Assembly: GCA_020091685.1 (NCBI GenBank) | Contig: CM034612.1 | Span: forward strand, 26,528,655 to 26,592,654 | Direction of reading: 5' to 3' | DNA length: 64,000 nucleotides | Source of the DNA: Lutjanus erythropterus | Lineage: Eukaryota; Chordata; Actinopteri; Lutjaniformes; Lutjanidae | Shown: positions 1 through 27,607 of the stretch, piece after piece | Numbering within the stretch: the stretch's first letter is position 1 | Layout of the letters: every line of letters begins with the position of its first letter | Made by a program: the position numbers and the translations under genes | The notes under the pieces: model-generated | Database searches by the model: none | What the model was told of the DNA's origin: nothing | What the model saw: the letters and a program-made list of their open reading frames with translations, nothing else

Positions 1-251
1 CACTCAAACCACAAAGTGTTTTCTCAACATGAGCACATAAAGGGAGTACTGGACAAGTTTGGCAGAGTAACTTTGCTGGAAATAGTGGAGGGTGAAAAAT
101 TTGGAAAACTTTCAATATAGTCTTTGGATTGATTCAGACCAAAGGTGAACTTGAGTTTTAAAAAAGCCTCTTTAATCACAGCCAGCAATCCATATGTATG
201 ATCTAATCTAGTGGACACAGTGATGTATCACGGTGGGCAGGAGTCACTCAC
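1..251. other. RECQL intron after the last visible exon
   Basis: Sequence on the transcript's 3' side of a strong gtgagt donor at 251. No further RECQL coding segment (Lys-rich C-terminal tail) can be read here, so the terminal exon is beyond the window. Confidence 0.5.
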
Positions 252-14769
<14,518 letters not shown>

Positions 14770-14857
14770 CTAAATTGTCCAGAGAGGAAGATTCAGTAGA
14801 TACTTTAACATTGAAGTCTGTTTCTGTTGTATCCTCACCCGGTTCTTCCGCGGCAAG

Positions 14858-17800
14858 ATGATTTCACTAACGGACTCCCAAAGTAAGCGCCCGTGTTTGT
14901 ACTTGAATATGTCTCGGTTAGCTTTCTGTCCTCTCTGTCAACCCGGCTTTATATGCAGCAGCTGGCTAACTAGCTGTTAGCATTCAGTGCTAGGAAAGGA
15001 GAGGAACCTGTGGCCCAAAGAGCCACCGGCTAACACTTACTACTAGATGTGTGGCTCCAATAACAAGCCGTTGATTTGAGAGTAACAGGCTGTACATTTA
15101 TATTGTAATTCTGAATATCTACAACATCAAATAGAGAGTGAACAACCAAGTTCATGATAACTAATTATTTCAGCTTCATTGTGGTTATCAGAGAGAGATT
15201 TACTTACTTTATTGTTGTCATTTGTATTAATGAGTTACTTATAGAGGTACTGTAAACTGAAAAAAAAAGAATCCATTCAGATAAATCAGAATACTGACTA
15301 CATTTATAAACAATTATGACTTGCAGGAAATGCAAAACGTCTGTCACTGGGCTGTATTTATCTAAGGTTGGGTGGGTTGCTTTAATGTATTCCAACCACT
15401 TGTTCAAAAATGTAGTCAGTAACCTAATCCAAGTATCACAATATTAAAGGGATAGTTCACACAAAAATGAACATTCAGTCATGGTCTACTCACCCTCCTG
15501 CTGATTGAAGGTTGGGTTTAGCTTTTTAGTCCACAAAACACTGCTGGAGTTTCACAGTGTTGCAGAATCTCCCAAACAATGGAAGTGAATGGTGACCAGT
15601 TTGTAAAAAAAAACAAAAAAAAAAAACAAGGGCAATAAACCATAAAATGCCTCCATACTGCTCCAGCAGTGTTTTCAAATCAGAATTTTGCCCCTTTTTT
15701 TATTAAATATGGCTCTAAATGAGTAATCAATTAATTAATTCTGTCACTGTCTTGTAAGTTGAAATAAAAATATCGATATAAGTAATATCTATTTATCAAG
15801 TCTTTTCTGTTAAGATTGTTTCTGTTATCAATACATCTGTCAACCATTTTCTCAATTAATCAGTGAATTATTTGGTCCATAAAATGTCATAAAATGGTGA
15901 CAAATGTTGATCAGTGTTCAAGATGATGTCATCAAATGCCTCGTTTTGTCCACAACTCAAAGATATTCTGTTTACTGTCAGAGAGGAGGAAAAGAAAGTA
16001 GAAAGCTTACTTTTTTAAACTAAAAATGAGTCAAAATGATTATCATTATTGATCATCAAAATATAGGCAGATTAATTTAATAGTGGACTAATCCTGTTAC
16101 ATGCAAATGCATTACTCCCTGAGCCTGTATTTATCACATATTTATCGAGATGAGAAACAGATTATAGCTTTGTCAGCCAGTCACCCAGAAAAAAAATGTG
16201 AAACATGACATCATCTCTTCCTCTCTAGAACACATCTCTGTCTGGATGCCACACATAGCCAGTAATGGAAGAAGTAGTCAGATCCTGTACTCAAGTGATA
16301 CTAATGTCACCCTCTGAAAATACTCAATTACAAGTAGATGTTTCCTTTATTTTATCCCTTACTTAAGTAAAAGTATTTAAGTATCTTAAGCAAAATGTAC
16401 TTAAAGGGTCAGCTCACACCAAAATTAAAAATACATCATTTTCCTCTGGCCTCCAGTTCTATGGTGCTCCAATATAATGGGACTAAATGGCACTCAGCTT
16501 GCAGTCTGCAGTAGAAAGAAAGTTTTGGTGGATTCTTCCGCCGAAAAAAAGTAGTTCCTATATTAACTGCTCACAACAAGGCCAGTGGATAATCGTGTGT
16601 AACCAAGTCATGATTTTTAGAAAGAGCCACTGGTACTGATATTGATGGAAGGGGATATAAAAAATATAATCTGAAAAGTAACTGTTGTCAGACAAACGTA
16701 GTAGAGTAAACAGCACAGTATTTGCCTCTGAGATGTTGTGGAGTAGAAGTATAAAGTAGCATAAAATGGAAATACTTTAGTAAAGTACCTGGAATTTGTA
16801 CTTAAGTACAGCACTTGCGTAAAAGTATTTATTGACAGTCCAACACTGCACATACAGCAGTAATGCACATCTTACTTTTTAGGTGATTTTATTGTGATTT
16901 ACACAGTCAGTAACATGTGAGAACATTTAGGGTGGTGTTGTCAGTCAATTTTTTATCATAATAGCTGTAATTAACGCGTTCTGTGCTGCGTGTATGTGTG
17001 TGTCCTGCAGAGATTGGAATGGGATTAACAGGCTTCGGCGTGTTCTTCCTCTTCTTCGGGATGATCCTGTTCTTTGACAAAGCACTCCTGGCTATTGGAA
17101 ATGTGAGTGTGTCTGCTTTCTGTTCTCCTTATTAGCTCTGCTGACTATAAAAGGGATTTTAGTTCAAATACAGGTGGGAAAGTGTGTTTCAGTCTAGTTT
17201 GGATTATTTGATTAATGGTGCTTCTAAACAGTCAGTGTATTACCTACAGTAGATGCTGATCAACAGGCCTCCAGTTTATAGAAGCAGCAGGAGCACAGGT
17301 GTAGGAAGCTAAGCCATGTACTGCTGTGGACAGGGTCCTCCTGTAGTTTCAGCGGACTAAGTAATAATTGGACCACACTGATTCTTGTTGCTGTAGATCC
17401 TGTTTGTTGCTGGACTGGCCTTCGTCATCGGGCTAGAGAGGACCTTCCGCTTCTTCTTCCAGAAGCACAAGATGAAGGCCACCAGTTTCTTCCTAGGAGG
17501 TGTGTTCGTGGTGCTGATTGGCTGGCCCATCATCGGAGTCGTGCTGGAGATCTACGGTTTTTTCCTCTTGTTCAGGTGAGAGATGAGAAACAGACAGAAC
17601 ACTGACAATTCAGGTGTACCTGAAGGTCCCATGAAGCAGTAAAATGTGAGATACTGGCTAGGGTTGACCGATTGGACAAATATATCATCTATCAACGATG
17701 GGCTGAATCCTTCGCGGATTGCTTTTTTTGACTGATTTTTAGGGTGATATTTGTCATTTTATTTTGCTAATGTAATAGTCTGCAGAGTGACAGCCTCTGC

Positions 17801-20800
17801 TCTGCACCGCGCTCTCATCCAGCGGCGCAGTATACACCCACTCAGCTGACCATGAGTGAGCTGAGGAAAACAGCCTGCAGAGTCAAACTCTTTACACTGT
17901 TTTAATACGGTGAATTAAGGATTTATTTTGACCAAACCAGAGCTGGTGATTGTTGGAAGAGTGGACAGACTAACAAAGAGAGTTTTGGTGAGTTCTACAT
18001 GTTTTTCAGTCGAGTTTGAATTAAGTATGTTATCGAGGAGTTAACAAGCCAATTAAGGTCACCTTAGTTCAGTAAAAAAGAGAAACTTGAATTCAGAAGG
18101 TGTACGCTTGTATTTCTCTGTTTAAAATGGAAAATAAGTGTGAGAACATGTAATTTTTAGACACTCTGAGTTTATTTTGTCTATTGGACATAGTGAACGT
18201 ACACAGCTTGTGCACATCTCCCAGCTGAAACTGGAGAGGATGGGAGGAGGTGGGAGGGGGGATGATGATATCGTCAGTCGCCGATGGATGGGCTGACAAT
18301 GATCGTTTGGAAGGTTTTACCATGTCGGTCAACTCTAGTACTGGCTCAACCCATTTCAAAGTTCTCCCAAATGCAGTTCAGTTTTTTTTTTTTTCCCAAA
18401 AACTTGTTGCTATATAATACCAGAGGTGTGCCCAAGTTAAGGCTGCATATGGTGAAAAAACAGTCATATTGGGAATATTTTGACTGAAATTGCAATTGTC
18501 GTGTGCAACACTACATCACAGTTTTCATTTTTACCATAAAAAAAGCTATTGATATCATGATAATGTATTTTTTTTTTTAGGGTCTGTACCAAACAAACAT
18601 GTTTTCTTACATCTGAAGAACAAGACTCGTAGGCCAGGTTGTCTATAATGCAGTTTTCTCACACATTTTATCAAAAAACAGCAGTTTGGATAATGCATTT
18701 GGCCATATTGCAATTTTGATAACGTTGGGATTAATTGTGCAGCCCTAGATCAGGTTATTGTTTGCGCGTCCCAAGTAAGTCTCAAGACTTTGCACTGAAG
18801 TCCCAAGTCAAGACAGGCAAGTCCCAAATCAGGTCCAAATTTCTAATCTTTGGTTTTTGAGTCCTAAACAAGTCATAATGTTAGAGAGATTTTCCAGCCT
18901 CACTGATGCATCACTAGAAACACATCACCAGCAAAACCATAACCCTAACCCTCTGGTACAGAGCGCCTGGCTTGTGCTCCTCTCTGGAGCCGCGCATCAC
19001 TTTTTTCTAGCAGGTTCTAGATGCAAACAAAAGTTCAAATATCATCAACATTGCAGTGCACACCGTGGAGTTGCACCGCTCATCAGGTAGCGCATGCAGC
19101 CCTGCTCCACAGGTGCACCATCTGTTTTGCCCAACCCTTTGCTGAGGCATTTTTGAAGCAGCTACACCTATAGCAATGCATCTCGGTCTGCTCACCCTCT
19201 GAGCCATTAAAGCGATAGTTCACCCAGAAATGACATTTCACTCAATATCTACTCACCCCTGTGCTGATGTGAGGATGAGTGAAGATCTCCAGTTCACAAA
19301 ACACAAAATACTGGAAAACAGCATTGCAGCCAAATCCGGTACAATTGAAGTGAACAATGACCAGTTTTAAAATGTAAAAAAACACAAACAAAACACAAAA
19401 TGTCTCCATACTGCTCATGTGGTGTAATCCAAGTGTCTGTATGGCACAACATTTCCACGTGCACACGCCTGAAGCAGGTACACAGGCTCTCACCCAAGCA
19501 GTGTGACACGAGATATACAAGATCTCACGATACCTTCACATCTGTGTTTACATGCTACCTGGAAGCCAGTCACAGAGAGACACCTGCTCAGAAATAGTGA
19601 TTTGTTATGCACACAGCTGACTTTGCAAACTTTCAACAAAGAAGAAAATGTCCGAGGACTTCGACATAGAAGAGGAACATCATTTCTTTGCTGCAGCCGC
19701 GTCGCTTGGGCAAGAGCCTGTGTACCTGCTTCAGGCGTGAGTACACAGATCAGGTCTGAGAGGCTACAGTTGACATTTAGGCTAAAAACATGGTGTAAAT
19801 GGCGTCTTTTTGGGTCAAATTTTAATTTTGCGGTTTATGGACACTTGGATTACACCAAACGAGCAGTATGGAGACATTTTGTGTTTTGTTTGTGTTCTTT
19901 TTTTACATTTTAAAACTGGTCACTGTTCACTTCAATTGTACTGGATTTGGCTGCAGCACTGTTTTCCACTGAAGCTCCGGGAGTGTTTTGTGAACTGGAG
20001 ATCTTCACCCATCCTCACATCAGCACAGGGGGGAGTAGATATTGAGTGAATTTTCATGTTTGGGTGAACTATCACTTTAAGCTTACTTGTCCTTGTAAAA
20101 ATTGTTTTATTTATTAGTGATTATCAAATAACAACACAGACTAAAGTTAACTGTCATGGTTAATATAGGACTGCAACAACTATAAAATATGAGAAAGTAA
20201 TGAAAAATGTCCATCCCAGTTTTACAAAGTCTAAGTTGATGTCTTTAAATGTCTTGTTTTGTCAGTCTTAAACTCAAAGATAGACAAACAGCCCCACCAT
20301 TTTACATGAAAAAAGGACTCAGATAACAATATATAATACATATATTTTATTTACTTGTCTAACATGGTATTTTACTGCCCCAGACAAGTGGGCAAGCCTT
20401 ATTGTTTAGTCCTGATTAGCTTGCTAACTATGCTAATATTAGTAGTAACTAGGGTCTGCTAGTATGACTGACTGACTGATGACTGATTGTACGATTGTAC
20501 GTGTTATGATTTGTTGATGTTAATAGTATTTCTCTCTCCATGTCTCTGTCTCTTCGCCTCCCTCTGTCTGTCTCCCTCTCATCACATGCAGGGGTTTCTT
20601 CCCAGTTGTAGTAGGCTTTATCAGAAGAATACCTGTGCTTGGCTCCATCCTCAACCTGCCCTTCATCAGTGCAGTAAGTCTTCCTCAGCACTGCAGCAAC
20701 CCTGCAGCTCTGCTTTGTTTACACGCAGCATGGCTCTTCTTCTTGTTTATTAATCACCCTGTTCAAACAGCACAGCCACAACAGATTAACCAAACTGCCC

Positions 20801-23693
20801 CGATCAAATGTCAGCTCAGCTCCTGCACAACTCAGCCCGTTTAATAAGACAAAGCTTTAGTAATCCACCTGCCGGGAAAAGCAGATGAATTGTTGAATTT
20901 CAACAACAAATGATGTCGGGGTTGTCTGGGCTCCAGTCTGTAAGACGTATCAGATCTGTTACTGTTAAATCCAGAACTTCAAGTTAGCAGACGCACAGTT
21001 AGCTTTGTGGCTAATGAACATGCTCCTACCATGCTGTTGTGAGGGAAGCTTTGTTTTGAGGTGAATGTCTCTCTGTCTTTGTTTTTTATTAAAGCCTTCG
21101 TAAGGCTCTGAGGACAATCAGCAGTCGTGGTCAGTCACTGCCGATTTTCCCTTGCATGCTAACATATTTAACACGCTTTACAATATTCAGAAAACACCTG
21201 TCTCATGATAGAAGGGAAAGCATACATGTCTATTTTGTTTAGGGAACCGGTAATCCCTCTTTTAAATATGCTTTTATCTTAGTTTATTTGACTTTAAAGG
21301 CACACACTACAGGTAAATATGGTGATTTGTGAATTGGTCCATCGTGAGATCTGATTTTTTTTTTTTGTATATATACCATTAAACACAATTTCATTAACTG
21401 TACAAAACAGCATTCTAATGCAGTTGTGAAGTCCAACTTATCAATTTAATAGTCCTTTCAACATCTTTTTTGAGCTTTTTTTTTCACAATTTGTGTTTGG
21501 AAAATTCCTCCTAACTGCTAGTTAGTGAGCCAGTTTATTTGATAAGGTAAATAACCAGGCAAAAATGTAAAATACTCCATTCAAGAGACATATTAATACC
21601 AGTGTTACACTGGTACCATGAAATATTGTGTCAAAATTGGGAGTAAGTTGTGTCTCTTGGTGAAGCAGCTCACACTCACACTTTCTATGTGTGAGTATAT
21701 TTCTGTATATTAAAGTGGATGTGGTTGTTGCTTCTCTCTTGCAAAGGGGGGTTTGACTGACGTGGTTAAATAAAACAATATGACAGCTTCCTCTATTGTG
21801 GGCTGGGAGGCTCTTAAAGGGACAGTTCACCCCAACATTCTGAGAAAATACTTTGCAAAGTGAAGCAATTCAGATCCGTTATATATAGTTGGGGTTTCTT
21901 TTTGGGAGGGGGGCGGGGTGTAATCTTTTTTAATCCTACAATGGCCCTAATATGCAATTGAACAATTCCCACTGCAGTATATACATAGTAACATTTTTTA
22001 AAATAAAAACCCATTAAAAGAAATGTCATGAATGAGGAAAAACATTGTAATAACAGCTCTCTGGCAGTAGTGCTAGCTCAGCTATGCCTGCCGTTCTCTT
22101 GACCCTCGCCCTGTGGGTTATAACAGTCTGGTATAGTAGTCCCTCAAGAGTCTCCCATTTTTGGCACCCTGGGTGTCGTTCCTCAGAGATCAGAACTGGG
22201 GACTGTTTGCAGTTGATCAACAGTCCAAATTCAATGTTCACGAAGAAGAAAGCTCTAGGCATCGAATGTATTAATCAGTGATATTTTTCACATTCAGATG
22301 AATCAAATTTCTATCATAAATCACTGATTTTTTAGAACTGGAGGAAAACGTTAAAGTTTTAAAGTTGCTTTTAATGCAAATCAAATACACATTTTTAAAC
22401 CATAATTCTTATTTAGCTTTGATTTAGAAGGACTACAGAGTTGACATGTTATGGTTGAGACACATCTGATAGAAATATTATTTAATGATTTTTATCTAAA
22501 AGTAGAAAGTTTACCAGTGCTTGAGCAGTATTCCTGCGTTTTATAAACCAGGAAGTGAGACAGGGGTTCTTAGGGTATAGCTAACCCTTTTTATGCCTGA
22601 TTAAATCATGTTTTGTAAAAATCTGACAGAGTTGAAGAAATCTTAAAGGGTTGATATTGTCATAAAATATATATTTTAAAGCAAAAATAATTATAATTAG
22701 CTTAATTAGCTCATTTTTAACATCTGTTATCAGTAGATATTGTTGCTTATAGATTCTGAAGGATTTTAACACATTTTTAAATAGTTTGAAGTTCTGAATT
22801 ATTGTCTGGGACAAGACTGTTTCCTGGCGCAGAGCAAATATAGAGAAAAAAATGGCAGGACATGATTTGTCCCAGTTGTCCAGAATGGATGAAACACTGG
22901 TGGCCCTTAATTTGAAGACACAGTCATCAATGGTTTTGTTCCTTGCTTTATTAAATAGTAAAATTGAGACATCCCCTATCAAAATTGGAGATTTTTGAAG
23001 TTGTACACAAATATGCCCATTTTTAATGAAATCCTGACCAAAATATTTCCAAATCATAGTGACCAAAAACAAGAGAGAGTGACTTTGTCTGTCCTGCTGT
23101 CCTGTGGTGTGTCCCCTTTAAGTCATGCATGCTTTCCACAATAAAATGCTTGAAGATAGTGGTCAAACGGTGCAGTCCAGGTATCGATTTAACTCACACT
23201 AACTCTTAACATCTCATTGACAGCTCTCAGGTAGGGTTGTTCCGATGCTGATATCAGTATCACAGATGCCTCTGGTGCAGCTTAAAATGCTGCATCAGGT
23301 ATCTGCAGGTCTATGCACAACCCAGCATCACGTCATTTATTTTAGCCCCAAAACAGGACCCTGCTACTTCCCAGCAGTGTCCCACACAATAAATATTTTT
23401 AACCTGAGTCAGGACATACAGATACCATTCACATTACATTAAGTTTAGCAGTATACAGATTTTTAACACGCTCATGTTGGACTGATACTCAGTATCGGTC
23501 CATATGTGAAGTGTAGGTATCGGTATCAGGAAGGAACAAATAGCGTCGGAACATCTCTACTCACAGGTCTGTGTCAGCTCGTGCTTTTATACATGAGAGC
23601 AACTGAAAATCAACCAGATGACACTTTTCACACGGTCTCTTTCTTGTCTTTCAGTACGTGGACAAAGTGGGAGAGAGCAACACCATGGTATAA
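14858..23693 (+). CDS. GOLT1B: Vesicle transport protein GOT1B (Golgi transport 1B)
   Basis: Small four-pass membrane protein of the Got1/Sft2-like family, acting at the ER-Golgi interface in vesicle traffic. Exons: 14858-14882, 17011-17102, 17397-17575, 20592-20673, 23655-23693. They sum to 417 nt, giving 138 aa, the same length as human GOLT1B. The N-terminus reads [18 protein letters not shown] and the C-terminus [11 protein letters not shown], both nearly identical to the mammalian protein. Hydrophobic segments are at about residues 11-30, 40-53, 70-86 and 90-110. The basic cytosolic loop [11 protein letters not shown] lies between segments 2 and 3, and [10 protein letters not shown] follows segment 4. 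All introns are GT-AG. It is head to head with RECQL across a TATA-less promoter, which suggests broad expression. Identification is secure; only the untranslated ends are uncertain. Confidence 0.97.
15444..15690. mobile_element. Truncated TTAA-family element
   Basis: Starts TTAAAGGGATAGTTCAC, the same end as the full element at 19207, and includes AGTGAATGGTGACCAGTTT, GCCTCCATACTGCTC and an A-rich run. No matching right end is found, so it is a broken copy. Confidence 0.55.
15715..16100. repeat. Dispersed ATTAATCGATTA-family repeat
   Basis: Carries TTTACTGTCAGAGAGGAGGA and TGGTCCATAAAATGTCA, shared with copies at 8427, 10665 and 53360. Confidence 0.5.
16260..16848. mobile_element. hAT-like element, CAGTAATGG/CCAACACTG ends
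   Basis: Left end CAGTAATGGAAGAAGTA, right end TATTGACAGTCCAACACTG. Flanks CACATAGC and CACATACA share six of eight bases. ACTTAAGTAAAAGTA words are typical of a family common in fish. A second repeat starting TTAAAGGGTCAGCTCAC (about 16402) is inserted inside. Confidence 0.5.
17236..17342 (-). mobile_element. Fragment of the RECQL-intron TTAA element
   Basis: Reverse complement of part of the 4070-4747 element: matches include TACTGCTGTGGACAG and ATTACCTACAGTAGAT. The whole GOLT1B intron 2 is only 294 bases, so the relic fills about a third of it. Confidence 0.55.
17659..18337. mobile_element. hAT-like MITE, TAGGGTTGACC ends
   Basis: Begins TAGGGTTGACCGATTGG and ends GTCGGTCAACTCTA. Flanks ATACTGGC (17651-17658) and GTACTGGC (18338-18345) match at seven of eight bases. 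No transposase frame is visible. Confidence 0.6.
18436..18748. repeat. Decayed MITE with GGCTGCA / TGCAGCCCTA ends
   Basis: Left AAGGCTGCATATGGTG and right ATTGTGCAGCCCTA are complementary at the ends. No clear target duplication. Confidence 0.4.
18770..18870. repeat. AAGTCCCAAGTCAAGAC-type simple repeat
   Basis: Several copies of CAAGTC / GTCCCAA. The same motif in the opposite orientation recurs at about 48490-48690 in GYS2. Confidence 0.45.
19207..20080. mobile_element. 874-bp TTAA-flanked palindromic element, intact ends
   Basis: TTAA plus AGCGATAGTTCACCC at the left and GGGTGAACTATCACTTTAA at the right. Arms of about 300 bases fold back: GGAGATCTTCACCCATCC on the right complements GAGTGAAGATCTCC on the left, and CCAAGTGTC/CACTTGG flank the middle. 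There is no transposase. The TTAA target fits Kolobok/piggyBac-type mobilisation. Confidence 0.65.
22643..23121. mobile_element. TTAA-flanked element with a 163-codon antisense open frame
   Basis: TTAAAGGGTTGAT at the left and CCCCTTTAA at the right bracket 479 bases. A minus-strand open frame (22581-23072) runs almost the full length but has no family I recognise and is AT-driven in composition. Confidence 0.4.
23233..23557. mobile_element. MITE with TAGGGTTGTTCCGATG ends
   Basis: Left TAGGGTTGTTCCGATG and right CGTCGGAACATCTCTA are imperfect inverted termini; TATCGGTATCAGG-type words lie inside. A diverged relative is in SPX intron 5 (31644-31955). Confidence 0.5.
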
Positions 23694-23922
23694 CAGTGAC
23701 TTTTTGTATCCAGAGAAGGCTGTTTGACTACAGCAGGTTTTATAAAGCAACACAATGTCCCATCGGGCTGATTCAAAGCGTTCTGATTCCTCCCCCCTCC
23801 AGCAGGCAAGGACTGCTTTCTGTCTGTCTGTAATTTCACTGGTCAGCGCTACCAATCAAAGGTTCATCAGAGCGTTGCACCACCAGTCTGTTACTAGAGG
23901 GTGGAGTTACTAAGGTCACTAC

Positions 23923-23928
23923 AATAAA
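23923..23928 (+). terminator. Candidate GOLT1B poly(A) signal
   Basis: AATAAA 230 bases after the GOLT1B stop codon. It is the first canonical hexamer downstream. A longer 3' UTR is possible, but later AATAAA copies (for example 27202) fall in repeat sequence. Confidence 0.4.
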
Positions 23929-23929
23929 T

Positions 23930-26900
23930 ATTTCAAATGCTATTGATCCCTTCGCCGTTCAGTGCATCTGGCATGAAAATGGAGGATGGAAGACTCCCTC
24001 AAAGCGCCATCGACTCTGTCTACGTGACTTTCTTGTTCTGTGGGACAAACACAAAACTACCAACCTTCCACGTGGACGAGAAGTGGACCGACAGCTTGCC
24101 ATATTGTCACATTTCTGTGCCTGTGCTTTAACTTTATTTGGACGAAAGCTTTTTTGAGTCCAGCATTTTGTCTCTTTGCAGTTACTCTGTGACACTTTGT
24201 TTCTTTTTGTCTTGCAGCTATTTGAATACCAAGTGTGGCTATTGTAATATTTTCCCTATGTTACATGTCATTTCTGTTTACGGATGGCTAATGAGTACTA
24301 CAGTATAAATTATTTTTTAAAAAGATAAGTGCTTCACTTCATGTAAAGTGAGGTGCTGTGGGATCATACTAGTATTTGTTACAATTATTATTATTACTAC
24401 TATTAAAGTCTGGTCACAGCAGAAAGTGGCTACATCTAATTCCAACAGATCATCAAACCTAAACTACAGGATAGGTAATTTACCAGTGACTCACAAAAAT
24501 ATACATAAAACTGCTGGAGAGTACCAGTAATAGGTGTAGTGGACTTTAAGTATGTGACTTAAGTCACATGACATTAAACATGCAGTTAATGTTGTAAATG
24601 GCAGCAGTTTATTAAGGTTTAGGCACCAAAATTATTTGATTAGGTTTAGAAAAAGATCATGGTCGGGGTAAAATAAATATGTTGCATACAGAAGTCAAAT
24701 GATGTGACGGAGGTCTTAACTTAACTTCAACTCAATGTTGACTTTTTGTTTGACATGGGACATAAAGCCTTGTCTCGTGGTTGAAAGTCCTGTGTTTGTT
24801 TGACTCCTCCATCAACCTTGACTTCCTCCCTTTGCAGACTTTCTCACTCTTTATACTTCTCCAGTCATAATAGAGAGGCAAAGTCATTTCCCATGAGAAC
24901 TTGCTTCGGAAAAAAGTAGTCTACAGTGAGAGACAAATAATTTTTTTATCCTTGTTGAAGTGTGCCATGAATTACACATATGTTGTTTGTCAATTTAAAG
25001 CATTAATACATTAAAACTATAACTTTACAAGTCAAAAAAGATTCCGTTTGTTGTAGTTTAGTTTTATGTGAAACCACTCTGTGAACTACATGTTTTGTCA
25101 CGCGCAGTAAATGAAAAACGTCATCATCTGTCCCATGTTTTATCGCGAAGAGAAAGAACGATAGCTTTTGGAAGGTGAAAGTCATGACGTCACCCAACTT
25201 CTGGGTGTGTAATCTTTCTAATTATGTATCTTCACAGCAGTTTAATGACAAACTGCGACTTACTTGACTTGAAAAATTGTCTTTTGAACTGACCTGTAAT
25301 TGGTGGCACAATTCAAACAGGATCATAAAATAATTTGTCTCTTGCCATTGACTACAGTTGATATTTTCTTTTCAAAGCTAGGTCCCATGGTGGTCCACCA
25401 GAGGGGGCGTGATTCCAGCTCTTTATTACTACACCACTAGAGGTCACTGGCCAATACCAAACATAAATATGGGTTGTAATAAGCTGCTTGTACTGACAAC
25501 CTGTACAGCTGCCTAATATAACGTATCTAATCTAATGTTGCGTCTACTTACAAGGCTAGCAGGCAAACTACTGTAGCTGGCGAGCTAACAGCTAAAGTAC
25601 TAGCCAGCCAGGAAGATGCTGGTGCTAACCTATCACAAAAGCTCTCCAAGCTAGCTAGGTCGCTCACTGGTTAACCGGAAAATACTGTAGGTTCACACAG
25701 TTTATTCAGGAAACCTCTTTGTACCGTTTTCTCCTTCAGCTGTGTTTGCACTTATTTTTTTAATGCTGTTATTTTGGGAAATCAGTCTTTTGTTTTCTTG
25801 AGATAACAAGATAAATTAATTTGTCAGCACAAGAAAACAAGCTTTGTTATCTTGAGATAATAAAATAAATCAAATGTGATCTTGAGATAATGGCATTTAA
25901 AAAAAACTGCAACCATGGCCGTTCTTGGCTTCTGTACCTGTCTCAAAACTGTCTACACTCCGAGTGTCTTTTGTAGAGCAATTTGTACTCGAGCAAAGCA
26001 GCGTTAAATCAAAGTGGATGACGCAGCACCACTAATAGGTTATGATGGCTTCAGCTCTCCATTCCCCCAAAGGTCAGCACTGTTAAGACAGTTTGCTGCC
26101 ATGTAAAAATTGACCAAAGTTGAACACTTAGTGCAGTCTTCTGCTGTTTTAAAATGCTGGTGTGACCAGGCCTGCTGTGCTGTTTTCCAAAGCATGCCAT
26201 CAGGTTTTTGGACTTCCTATCTTCCAAGTCTGTCACAAGAAACATTTAGTCATTTTTATTGTCCAGGTTAGCTCATTTCATGGTGAGTAGCAACCTATTT
26301 GATGCAAGAGACATTCCCTACCAAACAACAAGAAAACATCAAAATATAATGTTCATTGTACTGGGATGTGGTTTAATCCTCTGCAATTTGATTTTCATAG
26401 CTTACAGAAATGAATTGCAACCAGTGGCTGCCTGGAAGGTAGAAATCTAATCTAAAAATGCGTAGTATGCTTTGGAAAATGATCAACACTATAAAGCGAT
26501 ATAAACCATTTGTTTTAAAGCTTATTGGCTGATTTCAACTTGGGTCTTAAAGCCAAAACTTCAAGAATAAGACCCAAGTTGTCTAAAAAAAAAAAAAAAA
26601 GTTAAATACTTGTGTGCTCCTTGTAAAGCTGAAAAGGAGAACTCACACTTTGCCTGTGACCCCCATCAAACTGTAAGATGTGAAGCAGCTGCAGCTTTAC
26701 ATTTTTCTGGACCTACAGATCTTTTCTATCTACATGAGCATTAGTTTTATCAGATCGCACCTCCTAGAGAATCCCCAGAAACCTCTCTTCAGTTCTCTGT
26801 TCATCCAGTGTCCTTAAACTCTCTGTTGAGCTTTAAATCTTCAAATTCTCCTCTTTTTCTTTCTTTTTTTTATTGAGAGAGAAATGTGTTCTTGGCAGAC

Positions 26901-27600
26901 ATCAGCCACCACAAGCCAGGAACTGAATACATGAATTCTTTAATTGTGGGTCTGTCTGTTCAGAGCATCCAGAAAACTGATGTTACCTGTGAAATGACAA
27001 TGTTTTTCTTGTATGGCACTTTTGTAAATATACTATAGAAGTACGCTTTGTATCTGCCATTCTTGTTGTACCTGGTCATTTATTCCTGTCTGGTCATGGA
27101 CTCTTTACATACACTGTATTTCAGATTTTTCAACATCAATATACCTTACATTATATGTATTTGCTAAAGTTTAAAGGAGAAATCTGTAATATATTTGCTG
27201 TAATAAATTATAAAATGACTATGATGTCATCCAAGATTAAGAAAACATGCTAAATTGGTATACTGGCCTATCTGACAACAACAGTACCATTGCAGTGTCC
27301 TTTAAAATTTCTATCCCAGCCTGTAATTTGTCCTTTTCTCTTTGCCCGTTTCACATTAATGAGAGTTTAAATTTATGCCAGATGAACAAATGAAGTGTCT
27401 GTTTTCTGCGTAGCAAAAAAGAATTAAGAATTACAAAGATGTGGCTCAGATTCGTTCACTTGGGTCAGAGCTATTTTTAAAACCATATTGTAGTTACGAG
27501 TTTTAGCCCTTTTGCTCCATTTAATGCATTCACTGGTAAGAAAGTTTGACTGAGGATCATCAACTCAAGACAGTTTTATGATTGCAGAGTTGGTGGGGGC
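23930..27600. other. GOLT1B-SPX intergenic region, left part
   Basis: No gene seen. It contains a CTTGAGATAA simple repeat (about 25795-25890), a short TTAA element (about 27172-27304), poly-A at about 26587, and a weak CTCF-like CCACTAGAGGTC at 25433-25444 (11 of 12 to consensus). Confidence 0.4.
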
Positions 27601-27607
27601 TACGAAA

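Larger units (their letters stand above)
14883..17010. other. GOLT1B intron 1
   Basis: Contains the three repeats listed separately (15444, 15715 and 16260). The first 500 bases are GC-moderate sequence next to the promoter. No coding signal. Confidence 0.4.
20674..23654. other. GOLT1B intron 4
   Basis: Holds the 22643 and 23233 elements and a TTAA-type end (TTAAAGGGACAGTTCACCC at 21814). The remaining sequence is AT-rich with no coding character. Confidence 0.4.

Noticed and set aside
22084..22281. Small plus-strand frame in GOLT1B intron 4
   Set aside because: Short, without homology, and opposite another equally open frame.
25392..25408. CCACCAGAGGGGGCGTG as a CTCF site
   Set aside because: One extra base breaks alignment to the core consensus; weaker than the site at 52806.
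27202..27207. AATAAA as a distal GOLT1B poly(A) signal
   Set aside because: It falls inside a short TTAA-flanked repeat starting near 27172, so it is not evidence for the gene end.
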